38,901 nt of DNA from Myxococcales bacterium (lineage in GTDB: Bacteria > Myxococcota_A > Polyangia > Polyangiales > Houyiibacteriaceae): the NCBI GenBank assembly GCA_019637115.1, contig JAHBWH010000065.1, positions 1 through 38,901 of the forward strand, read 5' to 3'. A model generated the notes under the pieces. The model did not search any database and was not told the DNA's origin. It saw only the letters and a program-made list of their open reading frames with translations. Position 1 is the stretch's first letter. The number at the start of each line of letters is the position of its first letter. Shown piece by piece: positions 7,633-17,437 of the stretch. The position numbers and the translations under genes were made by a program.

Positions 7633-9258
7633 GTGACTACACCTGCTCACACCTCCCTCGTCGAAGCGCTCGAGCGCGCCGCGGAGGCGCGCGCGCCGCT
7701 CTTCACCTTCCACCTCGGCGCGCAGCGGGAGGCGCTCGACGCAGTCGCCCTCCGGGCGCTCGCGCGACGCTGGGCGGGCTGCCTCCACGCCGAGGGTGTA
7801 GGTCGCGGCGAGCCCGTGCCCATCCTCCTGCCGACCGGGGCCGACTTCGTCGGCGCGATGCTCGGCGCCGCGACCCTCCGCGCGATCCCGACGCCGCTGG
7901 CGACGCCCATGACCTTCGGCGCGGCCGATCGCTTCCTCGACCACCTCGACGCGGTCGTGGACGACTGCGGCGCGACCGCGCTCGTGGCCTCGCCGCGCCT
8001 GCGTGACGCCATCGCCGAGCGCCCGCTCCGCGAGCGCCTGCGCGCGGTGCTCGTGCCGGGCGACGAGCCGAGCGCCATCACGCCGCCGAGCCCCTCGATC
8101 GACGGCTCGGATCTCGCGCTCCTGCAGTACACCTCGGGGACCACCGGCCGCCCGAAGGGCGTCGCGATCTCGCACCGCGCCCTGGTCGCGAACGCGGCGG
8201 CCATCGCGCACGGCCTCGGCCTCGGCCCGCGCGACGTCGGCGTGAGCTGGCTGCCGCCCTTCCACGACATGGGGCTCGTTGGCGCGATCGTCACGTGCAT
8301 CTGCCACCCCTACCCGGTGCACCTCCTGCCGCCCTCCGCGTTCGCGATGCGGCCGACGAGCTGGCTCCGGACCATCGCAGAGGTGCGCGGCACCGTGAGC
8401 GCGGCGCCGAACTTTGCCTACCAACACTGCCTCGACCGCGCGCGCCGGGACGACGATGACGACCGCGACCTCGACCTCTCGTCGTGGCGCGCGGCGCTCA
8501 ACGGCTCCGAGCAGGTACACCCCGAGACGCTCGAGCGTTTTGCGGCGCGCTACGAGGCCTTCGGCTTCTCTCCGCGCGCGTGGCGCCCCGTCTATGGGAT
8601 GGCCGAGAGCACCTTGGCCGTGACGATGCCGCGGCCCGACGAGCCCGTGCAGATCGCGACGGTCGATCGCGACGCGCTCCACGTCGAGGGCCGCGCCATC
8701 GCCCCTGTGACGCACGCGCACCGGCTGGTCTCGGTCGGCGAGGCGGTGCAGGGCATGGAGCTCCGCGTGCGCGTCGGCGACGCGGACGCGCCCGAGGGCG
8801 TGGTCGGCGAGGTCGAGCTCCGCGGCTCGTCGCTGATGGACGGCTACTACCGAAACCCCGAGGCGACGGCCGAGGTCCTCCGCGACGGCTGGCTGCGCAC
8901 TGGCGATCTCGGCGTGTCGCGCGGGGGCCAGCTCTACGTGGTGGGGCGGGCGAAGGCCGTCATCGTGAAGGCGGGTCGCAACGTGCACCCGCCCGACGTC
9001 GAGCGAATCGCCTGCGCGCGACCCGAGATCGCGGCGGCGGCCGCGTCGGGGGAGGCCGACCCGAGCGCGGGCACCGAGCGCCTGCTGCTCCGGGTGGAGA
9101 CGCGCGAGCGCCGCGACGACGCGCGCCGGGCGCTCGAGGCTCGGATCCGCGGCGACGTGCTCGCCGCGCTCGGCGTGCGGGTGGACGAGATCGCGTTCTT
9201 CCCCATCGGCCGGCTGCCTCGGACGACGAGCGGCAAGATCCGTCGGGTGGCGCCGTGA
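7633..9258 (+). CDS. fatty-acyl-AMP ligase (FAAL family)
   Basis: A 541-residue ANL-superfamily adenylating enzyme. The ATP-binding loop YTSGTTGRPKG is at 166-176, SWLPPFHDMGLVG at 205-217, the adenine motif YGMAES at 321-326, the TGD hinge at 423-425 and the C-terminal catalytic lysine at 535 (TSGKIRR). The FHDMGLVG and GTVSAAPNFAY segments and the LNGSEQVHPETLERF region are typical of fatty-acyl-AMP ligases, which load fatty acids onto a carrier protein rather than onto CoA. A carrier protein gene two positions downstream fits this. It is the first gene of the operon; its stop overlaps the next start by 4 bp. GTG start. Confidence 0.85.
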   Translation: MTTPAHTSLVEALERAAEARAPLFTFHLGAQREALDAVALRALARRWAGCLHAEGVGRGEPVPILLPTGADFVGAMLGAATLRAIPTPLATPMTFGAADRFLDHLDAVVDDCGATALVASPRLRDAIAERPLRERLRAVLVPGDEPSAITPPSPSIDGSDLALLQYTSGTTGRPKGVAISHRALVANAAAIAHGLGLGPRDVGVSWLPPFHDMGLVGAIVTCICHPYPVHLLPPSAFAMRPTSWLRTIAEVRGTVSAAPNFAYQHCLDRARRDDDDDRDLDLSSWRAALNGSEQVHPETLERFAARYEAFGFSPRAWRPVYGMAESTLAVTMPRPDEPVQIATVDRDALHVEGRAIAPVTHAHRLVSVGEAVQGMELRVRVGDADAPEGVVGEVELRGSSLMDGYYRNPEATAEVLRDGWLRTGDLGVSRGGQLYVVGRAKAVIVKAGRNVHPPDVERIACARPEIAAAAASGEADPSAGTERLLLRVETRERRDDARRALEARIRGDVLAALGVRVDEIAFFPIGRLPRTTSGKIRRVAP

Positions 9259-10277
9259 GGCAGCCGCTCGTGCTCGGCGGCACTGGTTTCGTCGGGATGA
9301 ACCTCCTAGACGCGCTCCTCGCGCGCGGAATCCGTCCGCGGACGACCTTCCGCAAGCGGAGCATCACGGCCTTCGCGCAGAAGCGAGACGTCGAGTGGGT
9401 GCCGGGCGACCTCGAGGATCCCGCGAGCCTCGAGGCGGCGATGCGCGGCTGCGACGTCGTCTTCTTCACCGCGGGCCATTACCCGCGCTACTCGCTCGAG
9501 TGGGCGCCCACGATCGAGCGCGGCGTCGCCGACGTCCGCCACGTCTGCGAGGCCGCCCGCCGGGCCGGCGTGCAGCGGGTCGTCTACACGTCCTCGATTG
9601 GCGCGCTCGGAGAGGGGCCGGGCGCGCGCGTCGACGAGCACGTGCGACCCAGCGAGCCGCCGGACAGCCTCTATCGCGCGACGAAGTGGGCGATGGAGCG
9701 AGAGGTCGACCGCGCGACCGCGAGCGGTCTCGACGTCGTCACGCTCTTGCCTGGTGCGTGCCTCGGGCCCTGGGACGCGCGGCTCGGCACCTCGGGGGTG
9801 CTCGTGGCGCTCTTGCGCGGGGCGCTGCCCTGGTGGGTGGACGGCACCGTGAACGTCGTCGACGTCCGCGACGTGGCGCTCGCCCACGTCGAGGCGGCGA
9901 CGCGCGCGCCGACGGGCGCGCGCTACGTCGTCGGGGGGCGTTCGCTCTCGCTCCGCCTGCTCTTCACCACGATCTGTGCGCGCTTCGGCGGCGCGTTGCC
10001 GCCCCTCGAGCTCGACGCCGCCTCGGCGCGCTCCCGGGCTGAGGCCGAGGAGCGGGCCGCCGCGCCGCGCAAGGCGCGGGTGCCGATGCCCCGCGAGCTC
10101 GTCGATCTCATCACGTGGGGCCAGGCCGTCGACTCGAGCCGCGCCCGCCGCGAGCTGGGGCTCGTCTTCCGGCCGCTCGAGCAGACGCTCGACGACGCCC
10201 ACGCGTGGTTCGTCCGCTTCGGCTTTCTTCCTTCTCGCACGGACCTCGACTCGCCCTCGCACCAGGAGCCAGCATGA
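9255..10277 (+). CDS. NAD(P)-dependent epimerase/reductase (dihydroflavonol-reductase type)
   Basis: A 340-residue extended SDR. The nucleotide motif GGTGFVG is at 8-14, VVYTSSIG near 109-116 and the catalytic Tyr140-x3-Lys144 (YRATK). The length and motifs fit the dihydroflavonol-4-reductase / HpnA / OleD group, which reduces or epimerises ketone or sugar substrates; the true substrate cannot be read from the sequence. It starts GTGA-overlapped with the ligase and ends ATGA-overlapped with the carrier protein gene, so it is probably co-translated and may reduce a carrier-bound or released acyl product. Confidence 0.85.
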   Translation: MRQPLVLGGTGFVGMNLLDALLARGIRPRTTFRKRSITAFAQKRDVEWVPGDLEDPASLEAAMRGCDVVFFTAGHYPRYSLEWAPTIERGVADVRHVCEAARRAGVQRVVYTSSIGALGEGPGARVDEHVRPSEPPDSLYRATKWAMEREVDRATASGLDVVTLLPGACLGPWDARLGTSGVLVALLRGALPWWVDGTVNVVDVRDVALAHVEAATRAPTGARYVVGGRSLSLRLLFTTICARFGGALPPLELDAASARSRAEAEERAAAPRKARVPMPRELVDLITWGQAVDSSRARRELGLVFRPLEQTLDDAHAWFVRFGFLPSRTDLDSPSHQEPA

Positions 10278-10555
10278 ACCTTCCCGTCACCTCCCTCCAC
10301 GCCGCCGCCTCCGACCGGCGCCGCCTCGTCATCGAGACCATCGCGGAGATCCTCGAGCTCCAGCCCGACACCGTCCGCCTCGAGGCGCGCCTGCGCGAGG
10401 ACCTCGGGATGGACTCGCTCACGAGCCTAGAGCTGCTCTCGAGCCTCAGCCGGACCTTGAAGGTCGACCTCGAGATGGAAGAGGCGATGGAGATCTCGAC
10501 CGTCGCGGACACGATCCGATTCGTCGACAACCACCTCGAGCGTGCCCATGGCTGA
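10274..10555 (+). CDS. acyl carrier protein
   Basis: A 93-residue carrier protein with the phosphopantetheine site GMDSLTSLEL (Ser48) and the usual four-helix pattern, including an acidic helix II (LEMEEAMEI). It begins at an ATGA overlap with the reductase stop and itself overlaps the next gene. The neighbouring acyl-AMP ligase is the likely loading enzyme. It is not next to other fatty-acid synthesis genes, so it is probably a dedicated carrier rather than the housekeeping AcpP. Confidence 0.9.
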   Translation: MNLPVTSLHAAASDRRRLVIETIAEILELQPDTVRLEARLREDLGMDSLTSLELLSSLSRTLKVDLEMEEAMEISTVADTIRFVDNHLERAHG

Positions 10556-12152
10556 TCCAGCGATCGGCGCGCCCGAGCCGGCGCGGGCGAGCGACGCGGC
10601 GCCGCGACCGAAGGCCGAGCCCCCGCAGATGCCGCTCGGTCCGGTGCTCGCGGCGATCGACCACGCGCTCGCCCACGAAGCGGACGCGCTCGAGAACGAT
10701 CGTCGCGGCGCGCTGCCGGCGGCGTTGCTCGAGCGGGCGCGCGAGCTCGGGCTCTTCGGCGCGACCATCGGCGACGAGCACGGCGGGCTCGGCCTGGGGC
10801 TCGGCGCGACGTGTCGCGTCATCGCGCAGGTCGCCCGCCACGATCGCGCGCTCGCGACCTGCGTGGGGCTGCACAACGGGTTGGGCGTGGCGCCGCTGCG
10901 CGCGCTCGGCACCGAGGAGCAGAAGGCGCGCTGGCTCCCGCTGCTCGCGAGCGGCGAGGTGATCGCCGCCTTCGCGGCGACCGAGGCCGGCGCCGGCTCG
11001 GATCTCTCGGCGATCGCGACGCACTACCACCGCGCGCGCGGTGGCGTCTGCGTGAACGGCGAGAAGCAATACGTCACGAACGGCAGGCTCGCGGGGCTCT
11101 TCACCGTGCTCGCGCGCGCGAAAGAGACGCGAGGTCAGCACGCGCTGATCTGCATCCCGGCGAGCGCGCCCGGCCTCGAGGTGGGGCCCGAGGAGCACAA
11201 GCTCGGCATCCGCGCCTCCTCGACGACGAGCCTCCACCTCGACGAGGTGCCCGTCTCCGGCGACGCGTTGCTCGGTGAGGGTGGGCGGGGCCTGAAGGAC
11301 GCCTACGACGCGCTCGCGATCGGCCGCACGGTCATGAGCGCGGGGTGCGTGGGCACGGCGCAGGCCGCCTTCGACGCGACGCTCGCGCACGTCCAGCGGC
11401 GGCGGCAGTTCCGACGGCCGATCGGCGCGTTCGGCGCGAGCCGCGCGCACGTCGCGGCGATGGCGGCGCGGGTCTTCGCGATGGAGTCGATCGTCGCGGC
11501 GGTGGGCGCGCTCGACGCGACGATCGAGTCGATCGCGTCGCTCTCGACCGTCGCGAAGGTCTTCTGCAGCGAGGGGGCCTTCGAGGTCACCGATCGCGCG
11601 CTGCAGCTCCATGGCGCGATGGGCTTCCTCGAGGACACGGGCGTGGCGCTGCTCGCTCGCGACTGCCGCGTCACGCGGATCTTCGAGGGCGCGAACGACG
11701 TCCTGCTCACGCTGCTCGGCAGCGAGCTGCTCGCCCGCTCGGGTGACGCGGAGGACGAGGACGTCGAGCGCGCGAACGCGGCGCTCGCCGCGCTGCGGCG
11801 GGCCGGCGCGGGATCGGCGGGCGCCGCGCTGGTCGAGCGATGGCTCGGCCTCTCGCGATCGCTCCGCGCGGCGCGCGCGGATCTGCGCGCGACGCTCGGC
11901 GTGCGGGCGGTCGAGCGACAGGACTGTCTGCACGCGATCGCGCGCGCCCACGTCGCGCTCGAGGTCGCCTCCTGCGCGCTCGCGCGCTCCGGCGACGCTC
12001 CCGACGTGGCGACGCACGCCGGCCACCTCCTGATGGACGAAGCACGCCGCGCGCTCGCCGCGCTCGACGCGGCCGACGCCCGCTTCGAGCGAGCGCGCGC
12101 GGTCTCCGAGGACCTCTACGAGCGCGGGACGCGCTGGGCATGGAGCACATGA
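10548..12152 (+). CDS. acyl-CoA dehydrogenase family enzyme
   Basis: A 534-residue flavoprotein. It has an N-terminal helical domain, the FAD/substrate motif ATEAGAGSD (144-152), QLHGAMGF (353-360) and the candidate catalytic base Glu380 in RIFEGAND, the usual position in this family. The C-terminal about 140-residue extension resembles that of very-long-chain-type members. Next to a carrier protein it may oxidise an acyl-ACP thioester to the 2,3-enoyl form, as the ACAD-like enzymes of pyrrole pathways (PltE, RedW) do on a carrier-bound prolyl group. That transfer is inference. The ATG at 10548 was chosen over the GTG at 10542; the gene overlaps the ACP gene by 8 bp. Confidence 0.85.
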   Translation: MADPAIGAPEPARASDAAPRPKAEPPQMPLGPVLAAIDHALAHEADALENDRRGALPAALLERARELGLFGATIGDEHGGLGLGLGATCRVIAQVARHDRALATCVGLHNGLGVAPLRALGTEEQKARWLPLLASGEVIAAFAATEAGAGSDLSAIATHYHRARGGVCVNGEKQYVTNGRLAGLFTVLARAKETRGQHALICIPASAPGLEVGPEEHKLGIRASSTTSLHLDEVPVSGDALLGEGGRGLKDAYDALAIGRTVMSAGCVGTAQAAFDATLAHVQRRRQFRRPIGAFGASRAHVAAMAARVFAMESIVAAVGALDATIESIASLSTVAKVFCSEGAFEVTDRALQLHGAMGFLEDTGVALLARDCRVTRIFEGANDVLLTLLGSELLARSGDAEDEDVERANAALAALRRAGAGSAGAALVERWLGLSRSLRAARADLRATLGVRAVERQDCLHAIARAHVALEVASCALARSGDAPDVATHAGHLLMDEARRALAALDAADARFERARAVSEDLYERGTRWAWST

Positions 12153-13444
12153 AGGTTCGATTCATCTACGCGGCGTTCAACCGTCACGCCGAGGACCACC
12201 CCGAGCTGAGGGAGCACGTCCCCTGCGACGAGTACTTCGGCCCGCCCTCGCTGGGCATCGCCTCCATCGCGGCGGTGACACCGCCGGACTGGGAGATCGA
12301 CTTCCGGGACGACCGCTTCGAGGCGCTCGATCTCGACGACCCGGACGTCGACCTCTTCGCCATCTCGTGCTTCACGCCCTCCGCGAAGCGCGCCATGCAG
12401 ATCGCCGACGAGATCCGCGCTCGAGGCCGCCAGGTCGTCATGGGCGGGATCTTCCCGAGCGCCCGCCCCGACGAGGCGCTCTCGCACGCGAGCGCCGTCG
12501 TGGTCGGCGAAGGGGAGGGCGTGTGGCCGCGCGTGCTCGACGACGTCCGCCATGGGCGGCTCGGCGGGCGCTACGAGGCCGACGCGACGTGCGACCCCGA
12601 GTCGTTGCCGCTGCCGCGGATCGATCTCTACCTCGACAAGGAGTGCGAGACGTATCGCCCCGACGACTATCCAGTGCAGATCACCCGCGGCTGCCCGCTC
12701 AAATGCAGCGCCTGCGCGATCCCGCTGAGCCTCGGGCGGCGGATGCGCTACCTGCCGATCGACCACGCGGTCGGGCAGGTCGAGCAGCTCGCGGCGCGCG
12801 GCAAGCTCGCCTCGCTGACCGAGGACACGAGCTTCTTCCCGGGCGCGACGCGCAAGCACTTCGAGCGAATCCTCGACGCGTTCATCGAGCGCGGCATCGA
12901 GGCCCCCGTCAGCTACGTGGGCATCAGCATGCCGCTCATCCTCGCGACGGACGACGCCTTCCTCGTGAAGCTGCGGCGCGCGGGCGTGCGCATGTTCTAC
13001 CTCGTCGGAGGCTTCGACCCGGTCACGAAGGGGGCGTTCACCGGGAAGGATCCGCGCGCGCGGGAGAAAGCGATCGCGGCCATCCGGCGCTGCCACGATC
13101 ACGACATCGACCCGTACACCTCGTTCCTGGTCGGCAACGACGCCGACGACGAGGGCGTCTTCGACCGAATGCTCGAGTTCTGCGACGACGTGTCGCTGCA
13201 GAAGGCGGAGTTCGCGATCCGGACGCCCTATCCGGGCACGCCGACCTGGCACGAGCTCGAGGCCTCGGGGCGGATCCTCCACCGCGACTGGTCGAAGTAC
13301 AACGACGCGAACGTGGTCTTCCGGCCCGCGCAGATGAGCCCCGAGCGGCTGCAGGAGGGTTACCTCGACCTGTGGCGGGGGTTCTACGCGAGCCGCCAAT
13401 CGCTCTCCAAGCTCGACCATCGCGAGGCGACCATCCAGTTCTGA
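12149..13444 (+). CDS. B12-binding-type radical SAM enzyme
   Basis: A 431-residue protein. The N-terminal about 140 residues form a Rossmann-like cobalamin-binding domain (PPSLGIASIAA; VDLFAISCFTPSA; VVMGGIFPSA; VVGEGEG). The radical SAM motif is Cys182-x3-Cys186-x2-Cys189 (GCPLKCSAC), followed by the TIM-barrel core. The classic DxHxxG cobalamin-ligating motif is not visible. Known relatives methylate, cyclise or couple unactivated carbons (for example HpnP and BchE). In this operon a lipid acyl chain is the likely substrate, which is inference. The start at 12149 gives an ATGA overlap with the previous stop; an ATG at 12140 is the alternative. Confidence 0.85.
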   Translation: MKVRFIYAAFNRHAEDHPELREHVPCDEYFGPPSLGIASIAAVTPPDWEIDFRDDRFEALDLDDPDVDLFAISCFTPSAKRAMQIADEIRARGRQVVMGGIFPSARPDEALSHASAVVVGEGEGVWPRVLDDVRHGRLGGRYEADATCDPESLPLPRIDLYLDKECETYRPDDYPVQITRGCPLKCSACAIPLSLGRRMRYLPIDHAVGQVEQLAARGKLASLTEDTSFFPGATRKHFERILDAFIERGIEAPVSYVGISMPLILATDDAFLVKLRRAGVRMFYLVGGFDPVTKGAFTGKDPRAREKAIAAIRRCHDHDIDPYTSFLVGNDADDEGVFDRMLEFCDDVSLQKAEFAIRTPYPGTPTWHELEASGRILHRDWSKYNDANVVFRPAQMSPERLQEGYLDLWRGFYASRQSLSKLDHREATIQF

Positions 13445-13454
13445 GGTCGCGATC

Positions 13455-14543
13455 GTGAGCTCCCGCCCCGCCGACGCGCGCGTGACCTTGGAGTCTTCGG
13501 CCCAGGCCGAGATCGCCTCGGCGAGCCCGGCCGACCCTCACGTCGCCGTCAGGCGGTGGCTCTGGCTCGTCTACCTCTTCGTGCTCGCGATGGTCGTGCT
13601 CGGCGGGATCACCCGGCTGACCGGCTCGGGGCTCTCGATGGTCGCCTGGGAGCCACACCGGATCCTGCCGCCCATCGGCGAGGCGGCCTGGGAGGCCGAG
13701 CTCGCGCGCTACCAGGCGTCGCCGCAGTTCCAGCTCGTGAACTCGTGGATGACGCTCGCGGACTTCAAGCGGATCTTCTTCTGGGAGTACGTGCACCGCC
13801 TCGTCGGGCGGCTCGCCGGCGTCGTCTTCCTCGCGCCGCTCGTCTACTTCGCCCTGCGTCGCCGCCTGCGCGGGCGGCTGCTGGGTGCGACGCTGGTCCT
13901 CTTCGCGTTCGGGGCGCTGCAGGGGCTCGTCGGCTGGTTGATGGTGGCGAGCGGCCTCGTCGACCGACCCGAGGTCAGCCACCTGCGGCTCGCGGCGCAC
14001 CTGGTGCTCGCCTTCGGGCTCGGTCACGCGGTGCTCTGGCTGCTGCTCTCGCTCCGGCCGTCGATCGCGCCCGCGCGCGGGCCCACGGCGACTCTCCGTT
14101 GGATGACGTGGCTGACGCTCGGGGTGCTCATCGCGCAGATCGCGTGGGGCGCGTTCATGGCGGGCACGCGCGCGGGGCTGGTCGCGTCGACCTTCCCCGA
14201 CATGCACGGCCACTATCTGCCGGGTGGTCTGCTCCGAGAGGGCGCGAGCCTCGTGCACGACCCGGTCGCCATCCACTACGTCCACCGCGTGCTCGGCTTC
14301 GTGCTCGTCCCGCTGCTGCTCGGGTTGATCGCGTGCGTATGGCGCGAGCCGCGCGCGCGGCGCAGCGCGATCGGCGCTTCGGTCGCGCTGCTCGCGCAGA
14401 TCGCGCTCGGCGCCGCGACGGTGATCTGGCTCGTGCCCATCTCGCTCGCGGTGCTCCACCAGGCCTTCGGCTTCGGCGTGCTCTCGCACGTGGTCGCGTT
14501 CGCCGTGCGCTCGGGCGCGCTGCCGCGGCTGCGGGTCGGCTGA
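13455..14543 (+). CDS. ctaA: heme A synthase (CtaA/COX15)
   Basis: A 362-residue membrane protein with about eight helices and the conserved histidine pairs of heme A synthase: His114 (EYVHRLVGR), His182 (AAHL), His277 (IHYVHRVLG) and His335 (LHQAFG). It hydroxylates the C8 methyl of heme O to make heme A for aa3-type oxidases. The long loop after helix 1 (EPHRILPPIGEAAW) marks the proteobacterial/mitochondrial type. It starts only 10 bp after the radical SAM gene, so it probably shares that transcript. GTG start. No oxidase structural gene is next to it. Confidence 0.93.
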   Translation: MSSRPADARVTLESSAQAEIASASPADPHVAVRRWLWLVYLFVLAMVVLGGITRLTGSGLSMVAWEPHRILPPIGEAAWEAELARYQASPQFQLVNSWMTLADFKRIFFWEYVHRLVGRLAGVVFLAPLVYFALRRRLRGRLLGATLVLFAFGALQGLVGWLMVASGLVDRPEVSHLRLAAHLVLAFGLGHAVLWLLLSLRPSIAPARGPTATLRWMTWLTLGVLIAQIAWGAFMAGTRAGLVASTFPDMHGHYLPGGLLREGASLVHDPVAIHYVHRVLGFVLVPLLLGLIACVWREPRARRSAIGASVALLAQIALGAATVIWLVPISLAVLHQAFGFGVLSHVVAFAVRSGALPRLRVG

Positions 14544-14566
14544 GCTCCGGGGCTCGCGTTCGTCGG

Positions 14567-14650
14567 CGTCCGTGTCCGTGTCCGCGTCCGTGTCCGTGTC
14601 CGTGTCCGTGTTCGTGTCCGTGTTCGTGTCCGTGTCCGTGTCCGTGTCCG
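14567..14650. repeat. hexanucleotide tandem repeat (CCGTGT)n
   Basis: About 14 copies of a 6-bp unit (gtccgt in one register), a few with single-base variants (ttcgtg, gcgtcc), fill the gap after ctaA. The antisense reading gives an alternating Asp-Thr frame, which is a by-product of the repeat and not a gene. Confidence 0.9.
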
Positions 14651-14681
14651 GGCGGGGGCGGGTCCGGCGGTTGCTCGCGCG

Positions 14682-14710
14682 GGCCTGTGTTTCACGAACG
14701 AAACACGGCC
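14682..14710. terminator. hairpin downstream of ctaA
   Basis: The arms ggcctgtgtttc and gaaacacggcc pair over 11 bp with one bulged base around a 6-nt loop. It lies about 140 bp after the ctaA stop and about 90 bp before the next gene. No T-run follows, so it may be a terminator or a 5' UTR hairpin of the next gene. Confidence 0.4.
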
Positions 14711-14800
14711 GGGCTCGTTTCGGGCTCGATCGTCGGCCACGGCGTGGTAACACCGGCCCCGCGCGCCGCCGGCTGCGGCGCGGTGGAGACGCGAGGAAAC

Positions 14801-15981
<1,181 letters not shown>

Positions 15982-15988
<7 letters not shown>

Positions 15989-17124
15989 AGATCGACGTCC
16001 GCGAGCTCGAGACGCCCTGCTACGTCATCGACCTCGGCGCCCTCCGGCGCAACCTCGAGGTCTTGGCGGACGTGCAGCGGCGGGCCGAGTGCAAGATCCT
16101 GCTGGCGCTCAAGGGCTTCGCGGCCTGGAGCACGTTCCCCATCGTGCGCGAGTACCTCTCGGGCGTGACCTCCAGCTCGCCGCACGAGGCCAGGCTCGGG
16201 CGCGAGGAGTTCGGCCGCGAGGTGCACGCTTACGCGCCGGCCTACTCGGACGAGGACATCCGCGAGATCGCCGAGCTCTGCGACCACGTCGTCTTCAACT
16301 CCTTCACGCAGTGGAAGCGGCTTCGGCCGATCCTCGAGGCGACGGGGCACACGCCCTCGTGCGGCATCCGGGTCAACCCCGAGCACTCCGAGGTGAAGGT
16401 CGCGCTCTACGACCCCTGCGCGCCCGGCTCGCGCCTCGGCGTGCGCGCCGCCGCCTTCGACGAGGCGGCGCTCGACGGCATCGAGGGCCTGCACTTCCAC
16501 ACGCTGTGCGAGCTCGGGTCGGACGCGCTCGAGCGCACGCTCGTCGCCTTCGAGGAGAAGTTCGGTCGCTACCTCGGCCGCATGAAGTGGGTGAACTTCG
16601 GCGGCGGCCACCACATCACGCGGCCCGGCTACGACACCGACCGGCTCGTGCGGCTCGTGCGCGACTTCCAGGAGCGCCACGGGGTCGCCGTCTACCTCGA
16701 GCCCGGCGAGGCCATCGCGCTGAACACGGGCATCCTGGTGGCGTCGGTGCTCGACCTGGTCGAGGGCGAGGTGCCCATCGCCATCCTCGACACCTCGGCG
16801 ACGGCGCACATGCCGGACGTGCTCGAGATGCCCTACCGGCCGCCGCTCGAAGGCGGGGGTGACCCCGGCGAGAAGGCCCACACGTACCGCTTGGGCGGCC
16901 TGACCTGCCTCGCGGGGGACGTGATCGGCGATTGGTCCTTCGACCAGCCGCTCGAGATCGGCAGCAAGCTCGTCTTCGGCGACATGGCGCACTACACGAT
17001 GGTGAAGAACACCACGTTCAACGGCGTGCGCTTGCCCTCGATCGCGCTCCACGAGCCCGACACCGGAGAGCTCCGCGTCGTCCGCCGCTTCGGCTACGAG
17101 GACTACAAGGGCCGCCTCTCCTGA
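15982..17124 (+). CDS. nspC: carboxynorspermidine decarboxylase
   Basis: A 380-residue PLP enzyme of the alanine-racemase fold. The PLP lysine is Lys44 in LALKGFA. Other landmarks are TSSSPHEARLGRE, IRVNPEHSE, LHFHTLCELG, the glycine-rich phosphate loop NFGGGHHITRPGYD and the EPGEA motif, all typical of NspC. It decarboxylates carboxynorspermidine/carboxyspermidine to norspermidine/spermidine. It overlaps the dehydrogenase gene by 7 bp, forming the two-step polyamine operon that replaces SpeDE-type spermidine synthesis in many bacteria. Confidence 0.93.
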
Positions 17125-17437
17125 GCGGCGTCGGGCTCGGGCGTCGCCTGCGGCGTCTACGATCGCACCGCACCTTCGCCGCGTTTCAACTCCAGCGATA
17201 GGGTGAACGCGTACTCTGTGGCGTCGCGTGCGCCCGACCTGGAGGCGGAAGATCGTCCGCGCGCTTCGATCGGCGAGCGGCCGGCTCGTCGCGGGAGGTT
17301 ACGCGAGCGCGAACCGGAAGTTCGTGACCAGGTGCAAAGAGGTGCCCCTCCCAGCAAGGCGCGACGAGCGAGCGGGCTGTTGGCCCGTAACTGAGGAGCA
17401 ACGCAGCTGAACGGGATGAACTTCCGGGGAGCTGTAC
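17125..17437. other. intergenic stretch, no feature recognised
   Basis: This 313-bp gap between convergent genes holds only low-quality overlapping frames on both strands. I see no tRNA, convincing hairpin terminator or known element. Confidence 0.5.
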
